A stretch of DNA of 41,808 bases, taken from the NCBI GenBank assembly GCA_946563605.1, contig CAMNVW010000002.1, positions 1 through 41,808 on the forward strand, read 5' to 3'. The stretch is from an uncultured Clostridia bacterium. GTDB lineage: Bacteria > Bacillota > Clostridia > Oscillospirales > Ruminococcaceae. The position numbers and the translations under genes are program-made. The notes beneath the pieces are model-generated. The model worked only from the letters and a program-made list of their open reading frames with translations, had not been told where the DNA came from and made no database searches. Positions 27,071-36,122 of this stretch are shown here, piece by piece. How positions within the stretch are numbered: the stretch's first letter is position 1; the number at the start of each line of letters is the position of its first letter.

Positions 27071-29044
27071 ATGAGCTCAAAATTTCTTCCAATTACCAGG
27101 GCAGAAGCTCTCGAGCGCGGCTGGGAGCAGCTGGATTTTGTTTATATCATCGGCGATGCCTATGTCGATCACCCCAGCTTCGGCGCTGCGATCATCTCGC
27201 GCGTAATCGAGGCGATGGGCTTTTCCATCGGCATCATCTCTCAGCCGGTGTGCGACCGCGACTACATGGAATTTGGTCTGCCGAAATATGCCTTTCTGGT
27301 CACCGGCGGCAACATCGACTCGATGGTTGCACACTACACCGCTGCCAAACGCAAGCGCAGCGATGACGCCTATACCCCGGGCGGAAAAGCCGGCAGACGT
27401 CCTGACCGCGCCACCATCGTTTATTCCCGCAAGCTCCGCGAGCTTTACCCCGACTCGACCATCGTGATCGGCGGTCTGGAGGCTTCTCTGCGCCGGTTCG
27501 CACACTATGATTACTGGGACGATGCAGTGCGTCCATCCATTCTGGTGGATACGCAGGCGGATATGCTGCTGTACGGAATGGGTGAAAAGGTCGTTCGTCA
27601 GTTAGCTAACCAGCTTGCCGATGGAAAAGACATCCACGACATCCGCGATATCCGCGGCACCTGTTATCTGTGTACACAGGATGAAATCCCTGCTGAAAGC
27701 GTTTCCTGCGCTTCCTACCACAAGGTTTCCGAAAACAAGGAAAGCTACGCAAAAGCGCATCAGATTCAAAACGAGTGGCAGGATGCGGTCTACGGCAAGA
27801 TCATCGTTCAAAAGCAGACCGACACCGACTATCTGGTGCAGAATCCACCGATGTCCACCCTCACCCGAGAGGAATTGGACGAGGTGTTTGAGCTTCCTTT
27901 CACACGCACCTACCATCCTTCCTATGAAAAATTGGGTGGCGTAGACGCCATCAAGGAAGTGGAATTTTCCATCATGCAGAACCGCGGATGTTTCGGAAAC
28001 TGCAATTTCTGCGCGATCACCTTTCATCAGGGACGGCAGGTTGTTTCCCGAAGCGAGGAATCCATCCTCAAAGAAGCCGAGGAAATGACTCACAACCCTC
28101 ATTTCAAGGGCTACATCCATGACGTAGGCGGTCCGACCGCAAACTTCCGCTACCCCTCCTGCAAAAAGCAGCTGAAATACGGTCTGTGTCAAAACCGCAA
28201 ATGTCTTGCGCCAAAACCTTGTCCGCAGATGGATATCGACCACTCGGAATATGTACAGCTGCTGCGCAAACTGCGCAAAGTCAAGGGCGTGAAAAAGGTC
28301 TTTGTCCGTTCGGGCATCCGCTACGACTATGCCATCGCCGACCCCGACCCGACCTTTATGCAGGAGCTTGTCAAATACCACATCAGCGGTCAGCTCAAGG
28401 TCGCACCTGAGCATTGTGTCAACCATGTTCTGGATACAATGGGCAAGCCGCATATTCAGGACTTCGACCGCTTCTGCAAATGCTTTTACGAGGAAACCAA
28501 AAAAATCGGCAAGGAGCAGTACCTTGTCCCTTACCTGATGTCCTCCCATCCGGGATGCACGATTGCCGATGCGGTAGAACTTGCGCTCTATCTGAAAAAG
28601 CACCATATGCGACCGGAGCAGGTGCAGGACTTCTATCCGACGCCTGGCACCAATTCCACCTGTATGTTCTATACCGGTTTAGACCCGCAGACCATGAAGC
28701 CGGTCTATGTGCCGAAAACGGCGGAAGAAAAATTCTATCAGCGCACCCTGCTGCAATACTATAAACCGGAAAACCGCCGAAACGTCATTGAGGCATTGAT
28801 TCATGCGCACCGCGAGGATTTGATTGGTTACGGCGCAAACTGTCTTGTCGCACCGGATGCAGAATATATCCGCACCCACAACCAGAAAACTGCTGCGAAC
28901 CGAAATACCCCTGCGCCTTCCAGCCGCCGCACAAACGGCAAACCGGCAGCAAGAAAGCAAAAGGCTGCGCGCAAAACACCTGTTGTGGAACGTGGTGGAC
29001 TGCTCACCAACGACACACGCTCTTCCCGCAAAAAATATCGTTAA
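27071..29044 (+). CDS. YgiQ family radical SAM protein
   Basis: FLPITRAEALERGWEQLDFVYIIGDAYVDHPSFGAAIISR, radical SAM CFGNCNFCAITFHQGR; start moved to ATG 27071. Confidence 0.95.
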   Translation: MSSKFLPITRAEALERGWEQLDFVYIIGDAYVDHPSFGAAIISRVIEAMGFSIGIISQPVCDRDYMEFGLPKYAFLVTGGNIDSMVAHYTAAKRKRSDDAYTPGGKAGRRPDRATIVYSRKLRELYPDSTIVIGGLEASLRRFAHYDYWDDAVRPSILVDTQADMLLYGMGEKVVRQLANQLADGKDIHDIRDIRGTCYLCTQDEIPAESVSCASYHKVSENKESYAKAHQIQNEWQDAVYGKIIVQKQTDTDYLVQNPPMSTLTREELDEVFELPFTRTYHPSYEKLGGVDAIKEVEFSIMQNRGCFGNCNFCAITFHQGRQVVSRSEESILKEAEEMTHNPHFKGYIHDVGGPTANFRYPSCKKQLKYGLCQNRKCLAPKPCPQMDIDHSEYVQLLRKLRKVKGVKKVFVRSGIRYDYAIADPDPTFMQELVKYHISGQLKVAPEHCVNHVLDTMGKPHIQDFDRFCKCFYEETKKIGKEQYLVPYLMSSHPGCTIADAVELALYLKKHHMRPEQVQDFYPTPGTNSTCMFYTGLDPQTMKPVYVPKTAEEKFYQRTLLQYYKPENRRNVIEALIHAHREDLIGYGANCLVAPDAEYIRTHNQKTAANRNTPAPSSRRTNGKPAARKQKAARKTPVVERGGLLTNDTRSSRKKYR

Positions 29045-29059
29045 CAGAAAGGATTCCCT

Positions 29060-30040
29060 ATGGCAAAGCGAAAAAAACAATATAACCAGCGTCTCCCCAA
29101 ATGGGTCGTCTCGGTCTTTGCGGTCATCGCCGTTATTTTAAGCATCATCACCTTTGGCGGAGATGTCATCGGCGTCGATACCTCCTTTGTGCAGGAGTGC
29201 ATGAATGTCATCGACCGCATTCTCTATGGTGGTCCGACCGGTCCAACGCCTTCCCTGCCTGCTTCCGGTCAGGCGAAGGTATATATCATCGACGTTGAGC
29301 AGGGGGAAAGCATCCTCATCACCACCGAGGAAAAATCCATGCTCATCGACGCCGGTGAAAACAACATGGGTCAAACCGTACTGGATTTTATCGACACATT
29401 GGGACTTGACCACCTTGACTATGTGCTCGCTACCCATCCCCACTCCGACCACATCGGCGGCATGGATACCGTCTTGGAAAACATCGACGTAGGCGAGGTT
29501 TTCTTCGGGGATTTGCCGGACGAGCTCACCCCCACCACCAAAACCTACGAGGACGTTTTGGACGCCATTGAGGAAAAGGATATTCCGCTTTCTCTGGCAG
29601 CCCCGGGCGACACACTCGACCTTGGAAATGGCGCAGTGCTGACCTTCCTTGGACCTGTCACACAGGACATTTCCAGCCTGAACAATGCCTCTGTTGTCAG
29701 CCGTCTTGACTTTGGCGAAACTTCCTTCCTGTTTAACGGCGACCAAGAGGTTCCAATGGAAGAACTGCTGCTCGACAGCAATGCTTATCTTGACTGCGAT
29801 ATGATGACCATGGGACACCACGGAAGCTCCACCTCCTCCTCACAGGCTTATGTGGACGCAGTCTCCCCTGATTATGCCGTCATCTCTTGCGGACGCGGCA
29901 ACAAGTACGGTCATCCGCACAAGGAAACCACCGCCATGCTCGACGAAATGGACATTGAATATTACCGCACCGATTTATCGGGCAACATCACCTTTACCAG
30001 TAACGGCAAAGACATCTCTGTCCGCACCGAGAAACCGTAA
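29060..30040 (+). CDS. Membrane-anchored MBL-fold hydrolase (ComEC/Rec2-like domain)
   Basis: IIDVEQGESILITT, LATHPHSDHIGGMDTVLEN, DMMTMGHHGSSTSSSQAYVDAVSPDYAVISCG. Confidence 0.9.
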   Translation: MAKRKKQYNQRLPKWVVSVFAVIAVILSIITFGGDVIGVDTSFVQECMNVIDRILYGGPTGPTPSLPASGQAKVYIIDVEQGESILITTEEKSMLIDAGENNMGQTVLDFIDTLGLDHLDYVLATHPHSDHIGGMDTVLENIDVGEVFFGDLPDELTPTTKTYEDVLDAIEEKDIPLSLAAPGDTLDLGNGAVLTFLGPVTQDISSLNNASVVSRLDFGETSFLFNGDQEVPMEELLLDSNAYLDCDMMTMGHHGSSTSSSQAYVDAVSPDYAVISCGRGNKYGHPHKETTAMLDEMDIEYYRTDLSGNITFTSNGKDISVRTEKP

Positions 30041-30090
30041 CCAAACCTGCATATCCTGCACACCTGATTTTTACAAGGAGTTGTCTGTTT

Positions 30091-30333
30091 ATGAGAGAAC
30101 TGATTATCGACCGATTTGAAGAAACCTACGTCGTCTGCCAAACACCTGACGGGCAGTTGGATGCCTTTCCGCGCAAACGCCTGCCGGAGAATGCCAAAGA
30201 AGGCAGCTGGCTGGTCATCCACGATGACGGCACAGTGGAGGTGGACATTGAAAAGACCCTCCGCCATCAGGCAATCAATATGTACCGCATGAAAAATATG
30301 CTCAAACGCCGCAAAACTGACCCTGCTGACTAA
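30091..30333 (+). CDS. DUF3006-like small protein
   Basis: MRELIIDRFEETYVVCQTPDGQLDAFPRKRLPENAKEGSWLVIHDDGTVEVD; follows the MBL hydrolase. Confidence 0.8.
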   Translation: MRELIIDRFEETYVVCQTPDGQLDAFPRKRLPENAKEGSWLVIHDDGTVEVDIEKTLRHQAINMYRMKNMLKRRKTDPAD

Positions 30334-30338
30334 ATGCC

Positions 30339-30372
30339 AAAATCTCATCAGATCAAAATCTGATGAGATTTT
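30339..30372. terminator. Intrinsic terminator
   Basis: AAAATCTCATCAGAT-CAAA-ATCTGATGAGATTTT. Confidence 0.85.
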
Positions 30373-30380
30373 TTTAATTA

Positions 30381-30436
30381 CATATTGACATTTCTCGATA
30401 TGTTGCTTATACTATATATCGAAGAACATCAATATG
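30381..30436 (+). promoter_or_regulatory. Promoter embedded in a 56-bp two-shell dyad (candidate ArsR-type operator)
   Basis: TTGACA - 17 nt - TATACT; CATATTGA-N7-CGATAT-N14-ATATCG-N7-TCAATATG, symmetrically spaced. Confidence 0.7.
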
Positions 30437-30446
30437 AGGTGATCCC

Positions 30447-31727
30447 ATGAACCCTTCCTATACAGAAAACGTCGCCATCTTCAAGGCTTTGAGCGACGAG
30501 AACCGCTGGAAAATCCTTGAATTTCTGCAAGGCGGCGAAAAATGCGGCTGTGTGCTGCTCAATAAGCTCGACATCAGCCAGTCTACCCTGTCCCATCATA
30601 TGAAAATCCTCTGCGACTCCGGCATTGTGGTCGGACGCAAAGATGGCAAATGGATGCACTACTCCATCTCCCCCGAGGGCATTGAAACGGCACAGCGCCT
30701 GCTTCTTTCCCTCTCACAACCCGTTCTTGAACCGCAGCACTCTTCTGAACAGGGATGCGGCTGCAATAAAATTTCGCTACGAGGTGATTGTTCTATGGAA
30801 AACAAAACACAGCTCTATGTCCTGACCGGTTTTTTAGGTTCAGGAAAAACCACTATTTTGCTCAAACTTCTGGATACACTCAAAGACAAAAAGATCGGCG
30901 TTATCCAGAACGAATTTGGCAAACTCGGCATTGACGGCACCATCCTGCGCAATGATAATATCAAGATGGTCGAACTGAACCGCGGTTCCATCTTCTGTTC
31001 CTGCCTGCGGCTTTCCTTTGTGCAGGCTTTGGCGGAGATGGCGGAGCACCACTTTGATTATCTCTTTGTCGAAAGCTCCGGCATCGGCGACCCGTCCAAT
31101 GTGCTGGAAATCATCGAAGCGACCAAACAGATCTCCGGCGACTGCTTCGATTATCACGGCTCGCTGTGTCTGGTGGATGCAGTCAACTTTTTCGACCAGC
31201 TCGGCGATATGGAATCGGTTTACCGCCAGCTCAAACACTGCCATATGGCGGTGCTGACCAAGGTCGATCTGGTGGATGCCGACAAGCTCGTTGCGCTCAA
31301 AGAAAAAATCCGCGAGATCAACCCTGTCTGCCGCATCGAAACAAGTTCAAACGCCAGCCTTGATCTTTCCTTCCTCCACGAAAATCTTCTGCAATACCAG
31401 TGGGCAGAAAACGAGGAAACCACCAACTCGGAGGAAACCAAGCCAAAAACACTTTTCATGAACTTTGAGGGAGAGATAGACCCTGAAAAACTGGAAAACT
31501 TCCTCACCGTTTTGGAACCTGACCTTTACCGCGCAAAAGGCTTTTTCCACTTCACCGACGGCTGGCATCAGGTAGACGTGGTCGGCAGCAGAATCGACCG
31601 CAAACCTTGCCCAGAGCAGGAAAAATCCCAGATAGTATTTATCTCCAAGATCGGCACCGCTATCATCAAAAAAATCTTTGCTGCATGGGAGTTCGAGGTT
31701 GGACTGCCAATGGAGCTGAAAAACTAA
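30447..31727 (+). CDS. ArsR-family regulator fused in frame to COG0523/CobW-type GTPase
   Basis: N-terminal wHTH KALSDENRWKILEFLQGGEKCGCVLLNKLDISQSTLSHHMKIL; then LYVLTGFLGSGKTTILLKLL, VIQNEFGKLGIDG, FVESSGIGDPSNVLEI, LTKVDLVD; no stop between them. Confidence 0.85.
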   Translation: MNPSYTENVAIFKALSDENRWKILEFLQGGEKCGCVLLNKLDISQSTLSHHMKILCDSGIVVGRKDGKWMHYSISPEGIETAQRLLLSLSQPVLEPQHSSEQGCGCNKISLRGDCSMENKTQLYVLTGFLGSGKTTILLKLLDTLKDKKIGVIQNEFGKLGIDGTILRNDNIKMVELNRGSIFCSCLRLSFVQALAEMAEHHFDYLFVESSGIGDPSNVLEIIEATKQISGDCFDYHGSLCLVDAVNFFDQLGDMESVYRQLKHCHMAVLTKVDLVDADKLVALKEKIREINPVCRIETSSNASLDLSFLHENLLQYQWAENEETTNSEETKPKTLFMNFEGEIDPEKLENFLTVLEPDLYRAKGFFHFTDGWHQVDVVGSRIDRKPCPEQEKSQIVFISKIGTAIIKKIFAAWEFEVGLPMELKN

Positions 31728-31740
31728 AAGGAGGGTGCAT

Positions 31741-31986
31741 ATGAGCGTCAATATCAAGGTCATCGGCGAAGGCTGCGACCGCTGCGACACCTTATTCAAT
31801 AATACCATCGAGGCAGTGGCGGAGCTCCAGCTCGACGCGGAAATTGAAAAAATCGAAAATCTGATTGAAATTGTAAAACTCGGCGTACTCTCTGCGCCAT
31901 CGCTGATGGTAGACGGCAAACTGCTTGTCAGCGGTCAGGTGGCTTCCACCGAAAAAATCATCAAACTGCTGAAAAAATACCAATAA
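31741..31986 (+). CDS. Thioredoxin-fold small redox protein
   Basis: VKVIGEGCDRCDTLFNNTIEAV (CxxC), LSAPSLMVDGKLLVSGQV. Confidence 0.85.
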   Translation: MSVNIKVIGEGCDRCDTLFNNTIEAVAELQLDAEIEKIENLIEIVKLGVLSAPSLMVDGKLLVSGQVASTEKIIKLLKKYQ

Positions 31987-32131
31987 TTCCGGTATAGAAA
32001 ATCCAGAGGGAAGATTCCTTCTTCCTAAAATCTTCCCTCTGGACTCCTGCCTTCGTTGGCTGTTGGCACAGCCTGTTTTTTCAAAATATAAATCGTTATA
32101 ATTCGATAGACTAATCACGGGAGGTCCATTT

Positions 32132-33139
32132 ATGAACACCGTCAAATCCATCTGGTTTTTCTTTCAGGATCAAATCTTAGGGATGCAGTGGCTGAAAGCG
32201 CTGATCACAAATCTTCTGACTGCCATCGGCGTGGACAGCACCTCCGCATTAGGCGGAAGCCTTTGCTTTTTCATCTATGACGTCATCAAGATTTTCATTC
32301 TTCTCTCGGTGCTGATTTTCAGCATCTCCTATATCCAGAGCTTTTTTCCGCCCGAGCGCACCAAAAAAATCCTCGGACGTTTTCATGGCATCGGCGCAAA
32401 CACCCTTGCCGCACTGCTGGGAACTGTCACACCGTTTTGTTCCTGCTCCTCCATTCCGCTGTTCATCGGCTTCACCAGTGCCGGTCTGCCGCTGGGCGTC
32501 ACCTTCTCGTTTTTGATTTCCTCTCCGTTGGTTGACCTCGGTTCGCTCGTGCTGCTGACCAGTGTGTTTGGCGGTAAAATCGCCGTTGTCTACGTTGTTG
32601 TTGGACTGATTTTAGCGGTACTCGGCGGTTCGCTGATCGAACACCTGCACCTGGAAAACGAGGTGGAAGAATTTATCCGCAGCGCCGGACGTGTTGATAT
32701 CAATATGCCGGAACTGACCGTTGCTGACCGTCTGGACTACGCAAAGGAGCAGTTGCTTTCCACCGTCCAAAAAGTTGCACCATACATTTTCATCGGTGTA
32801 GGCATCGGCGCTTTAATCCACAATTTTATTCCCCAAACAATCGTTGAACAGCTTCTCGGTGCAGACAAATGGTACTCCGTTCCTCTTGCCACCCTCATCG
32901 GCGTTCCGATGTATGCGGACATCTTCGGCACCATCCCTGTGGCAGAAAGCTTGTTCGCCAAGGGAGCCGGTCTTGGCACCATCCTTTCGTTTATGATGGG
33001 CGTCACCGCGCTTTCCCTGCCGTCGATGATCATGCTGCGCAAAGCTGTCAAACCAAAACTGCTTGCCATTTTTATCGCTGTCGTTACTGTCGGCATCATG
33101 CTGATTGGATTCTTCTTTAACTTTGCCTTTTCGTTTTAA
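32132..33139 (+). CDS. Permease of the DUF318/ArsP-like family
   Basis: ALLGTVTPFCSCSSIPLFIGFTSAGLPLGVTFSFLISSPLVDLGSLVLL, FGTIPVAESLFAKGAGLGTILSFMMGVTALSLPSMIML. Confidence 0.88.
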   Translation: MNTVKSIWFFFQDQILGMQWLKALITNLLTAIGVDSTSALGGSLCFFIYDVIKIFILLSVLIFSISYIQSFFPPERTKKILGRFHGIGANTLAALLGTVTPFCSCSSIPLFIGFTSAGLPLGVTFSFLISSPLVDLGSLVLLTSVFGGKIAVVYVVVGLILAVLGGSLIEHLHLENEVEEFIRSAGRVDINMPELTVADRLDYAKEQLLSTVQKVAPYIFIGVGIGALIHNFIPQTIVEQLLGADKWYSVPLATLIGVPMYADIFGTIPVAESLFAKGAGLGTILSFMMGVTALSLPSMIMLRKAVKPKLLAIFIAVVTVGIMLIGFFFNFAFSF

Positions 33140-33145
33140 AACATC

Positions 33146-33178
33146 AAAAAGGAGCTGCCTTATCGGCAGCTCCTTTTT
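33146..33178. terminator. Intrinsic terminator after permease
   Basis: AAAAAGGAGCTGCC-TTATC-GGCAGCTCCTTTTT. Confidence 0.85.
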
Positions 33179-33198
33179 TTGCACAAATATCGGGAAAA

Positions 33199-33423
33199 CT
33201 ATATGCGCCGTTCTCTGGCTGTTTCATGGTGTGCCTCGGTATCTCGGAAAAAGAAAGAGATGGCCCAGATGCCTGCAAGCGCTACCAGCGTATAAATAAT
33301 ACGGCTGAGGAAACCTGCCTGACCGCCAAAAAGGGCCGCTACAATGTCGTACTGAAAAAGACCGATGCTTCCCCAGTTGAGCGCGCCAATGACTACCAGC
33401 GCAAGTACGATTCTATCCATCAT
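33199..33423 (-). CDS. DUF378 family small membrane protein
   Basis: MDRIVLALVVIGALNWGSIGLFQYDIVAALFGG...SRIIYTLVALAGIW. Confidence 0.9.
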   Translation of the reverse strand: MMDRIVLALVVIGALNWGSIGLFQYDIVAALFGGQAGFLSRIIYTLVALAGIWAISFFFRDTEAHHETARERRI

Positions 33424-33587
33424 AATAACATCTCCATTCTAAATTGCCAATGGGACAGCTGTTCTTAAACTGTATCCCATGTTATTTCAGGACAATGTTA
33501 TTCTTTGCGCAACATTCGTGTTCTATTCAAGGTTTTCTTTTCATACGCTGAAAATGAATCGGGAATTTTTTCAAAATCAATGAAACC

Positions 33588-33830
33588 CTACTTTGCACAA
33601 ATTTCATCCAAACATTTTTTGCATACACAACGTCCTTTAAAGCTTTGCAGCTCTTCTTTGGATGAGCAAAAGACACAGCACGGCTCATATTTTTTTAAAA
33701 TAATTTTATCGTCCTCTGAGGTAATCTCCAACGAATCCTTAATCTTGATGTCCAGCACACGTCTGAGCTCCATCGGAAGAACGATTCTTCCAAGTTCGTC
33801 TACTTTTCTTACAATCCCTGTTGATTTCAT
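33588..33830 (-). CDS. AbrB/SpoVT-type transition-state regulator
   Basis: MKSTGIVRKVDELGRIVLPMELRRVLDIKIKDSLEI; Cys-rich tail CCVFCSSKEELQSFKGRCVCKKC. Confidence 0.93.
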   Translation of the reverse strand: MKSTGIVRKVDELGRIVLPMELRRVLDIKIKDSLEITSEDDKIILKKYEPCCVFCSSKEELQSFKGRCVCKKCLDEICAK

Positions 33831-34007
33831 ATTGGTAATGCCCCTTTCATCTGCAAACTTCGTCTTTTCTTGATAAATATAACCTATTTTCCACCTGGTG
33901 TCAACCGCAAAGATTACCAAAATTTGGGATAAATTGGAAGAAAAAGTAAATTTTCAACAATTCCCTGTCGAAAAGTATCGAAACTGAAAGGTAGGAGGCT
34001 GATTTTT

Positions 34008-34643
34008 TTGCTGAATGTCCTTATCTCGGCAATTATTTTGTTTTCTTTTGTGACCGCCTGGTGCGGTGGTCGGATGGAACAGATGTGTACACGGCTGCTT
34101 GCATCCCCGCAAAAGGCGGTGGAACTGACCGTTGCCATCGGGTGCAGTATCTGTTTTTGGAGCGGCATCATGGAAACCGCACAGCGCGCAGGCATCTTAA
34201 AAACACTCTCAAATTTTTTTGCTCCGCTGATTTCTGTCCTTTTCCCAAAGCTCAAAAAGGATTCTGCGGGTGCGCAGGCGGTCTGCACCAACCTTGCGGC
34301 AAATCTGCTTGGACTTGGTGCAGCCTCTGCTCCTGCCGGTATCCGCGCCGTGCAGGAATTTCAAAAAGACACACCCGACAAAACCATCGCGTCGGACAGC
34401 AGTATCCTGATGATTCTGCTCAACACCGCCTCTTTGCAGCTGATTCCCACCACTGCCGCCGCACTCCGTTTGCAGGCAGGCTCTGCCGCTCCCATGGAGA
34501 TTTTGCCGGCGGTGTGGATGGCTTCTGCCCTTTCCATCTTCACCGGCGTGACAGCGGCAAAGCTGGTTTCCCTGTTTTATAAAAACAGCCCCTTGGAGCG
34601 GCAAACCCTTCGCCCGAATCAGCAAAGGAGGAAAACGGTATGA
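34008..34643 (+). CDS. spmA: Spore maturation protein A
   Basis: AVELTVAIGCSICFWSGIMETAQRAGI, TNLAANLLGLGAASAPAGIRAVQEF; upstream of spmB. Confidence 0.88.
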   Translation: MLNVLISAIILFSFVTAWCGGRMEQMCTRLLASPQKAVELTVAIGCSICFWSGIMETAQRAGILKTLSNFFAPLISVLFPKLKKDSAGAQAVCTNLAANLLGLGAASAPAGIRAVQEFQKDTPDKTIASDSSILMILLNTASLQLIPTTAAALRLQAGSAAPMEILPAVWMASALSIFTGVTAAKLVSLFYKNSPLERQTLRPNQQRRKTV

Positions 34644-35161
34644 GCTTTCTTTCCAATCTCGTCATTCCGTTGGTTCTCTGTGCCATCTTCGGCGTTGCTC
34701 TGGTACAGAAGGTGGATATTCTCTCTGCCTTTTCACACGGCGTTTTAGAGGGTCTGAAAATCGTTTTGGATATGTTTCCTGCACTGATGCTGCTGACCGT
34801 CGCCATTGGGATGTTTGAATCCTCCGGTGCGCTGGAACTTCTCTCTCGCGCACTCTCGGCGCCTGCGGTGGCACTCGGTCTGCCTGCCGAGCTTCTTCCG
34901 CTTACCTTGCTGCGTCCTCTTTCCGGCAGCGGCGCACTCGTTGTGTTTGAGAACACCCTTTCGCAATACGGTCCAGACAGTCTTCTGGGACGGATTGCCA
35001 GTGTGATGATGGGTTCGACCGAAACCACCTTTTATACCATCGCACTGTACTGTTCCGCCGCAGGCATCAAAAAAAGCCGGTATGCAGCACCGGCTTCTCT
35101 TTGTGCGGATTTAATGGGATTTTGCGCGAGCGTCATGGCGGTTCGGATTTTGCTGCCGTAA
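34640..35161 (+). CDS. spmB: Spore maturation protein B
   Basis: AFSHGVLEGLKIVLDMFPALMLLTVAIGMFESSGAL, LLRPLSGSGALVVFENTLSQYGPDSLLGRIASVMMGSTETTFY. Confidence 0.92.
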   Translation: MSFLSNLVIPLVLCAIFGVALVQKVDILSAFSHGVLEGLKIVLDMFPALMLLTVAIGMFESSGALELLSRALSAPAVALGLPAELLPLTLLRPLSGSGALVVFENTLSQYGPDSLLGRIASVMMGSTETTFYTIALYCSAAGIKKSRYAAPASLCADLMGFCASVMAVRILLP

Positions 35162-35349
35162 TTTCCCGGGAAATACACACCAACATATCCTTTGTGCAAA
35201 CTTTTCATTTTATTTCCGAAAAAGTAAGACGAAAGCCTTCTCCTCAATCATCATTCTAGCGGTAAACCCGTGGATTCTCCTGCTATCCGATTGTCTTTTT
35301 GGCTAATGTGTGCCAAAATAAGATTAGAAAAACAACAGGAGGCAAAAGT

Positions 35350-36111
35350 ATGTTTCAAATTGACAAGCAAAAATTCGGTGCCTTTATCGCCGCCCTGCGC
35401 AAAGAAAAGGGATTCACCCAACGTGAGCTTGCTGAGCAACTTTTTATCTCCGATAAAGCTGTTAGCAAATGGGAAACGGGAAACAGTTTGCCTAACACTC
35501 CTCTGCTCATTCCTCTGTCGGATTTATTGGGTGTTTCTGTCACCGAACTTCTTTTGTGTGAAAAGATAGCACAGGAAAAGACGCTCGCACCCAACAAGGT
35601 TGAAAATCTTGTCAAAACGGCAATCACCTATGCAAACGAACATCCTCAGCGCGCCTATCAAGTCAACCGCAGGTGGATAGTGCTCTACGCTGTTTCGCTC
35701 TTGGTGGGCTGTATCGGTTTTGCTGCCAACGTGCTGACAAAACAACTTTGCCTGGGGAATTTACAGACCATCATGCTTTTATCCGCTCTTTTCGGCGCAT
35801 ACTTTTGCTGCTTTGTCAAAACCAAATTGCCAGTGCGATATGATGAAGACGAAATTGCCCTCTTCCACGATGGTGTATTCAGCCTGCATCTCCCCGGAAT
35901 AAAACTCAATAACCGCAACTGGGCTTATATCCTTCGCGCCGCCCGTATCTCTCTGTGCTTGTGTCTGTGTCTTTTTCCGATAATCAATTTCATTGCTGTT
36001 CGTACTGCACCGAACCAATGGACGGCGGTCGGAAACATTGTCCTTTTACTGCTCTTTCTTGGTATCTTTTTTATTCCCATGTATTGGGTCGGAAAAAAGC
36101 ATGAATCCTAA
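35350..36111 (+). CDS. XRE-family HTH regulator with C-terminal transmembrane domain
   Basis: FGAFIAALRKEKGFTQRELAEQLFISDKAVSKWETGNSLPN; hydrophobic C-terminal half. Confidence 0.85.
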   Translation: MFQIDKQKFGAFIAALRKEKGFTQRELAEQLFISDKAVSKWETGNSLPNTPLLIPLSDLLGVSVTELLLCEKIAQEKTLAPNKVENLVKTAITYANEHPQRAYQVNRRWIVLYAVSLLVGCIGFAANVLTKQLCLGNLQTIMLLSALFGAYFCCFVKTKLPVRYDEDEIALFHDGVFSLHLPGIKLNNRNWAYILRAARISLCLCLCLFPIINFIAVRTAPNQWTAVGNIVLLLLFLGIFFIPMYWVGKKHES

Positions 36112-36122
36112 AAATCCATTTT

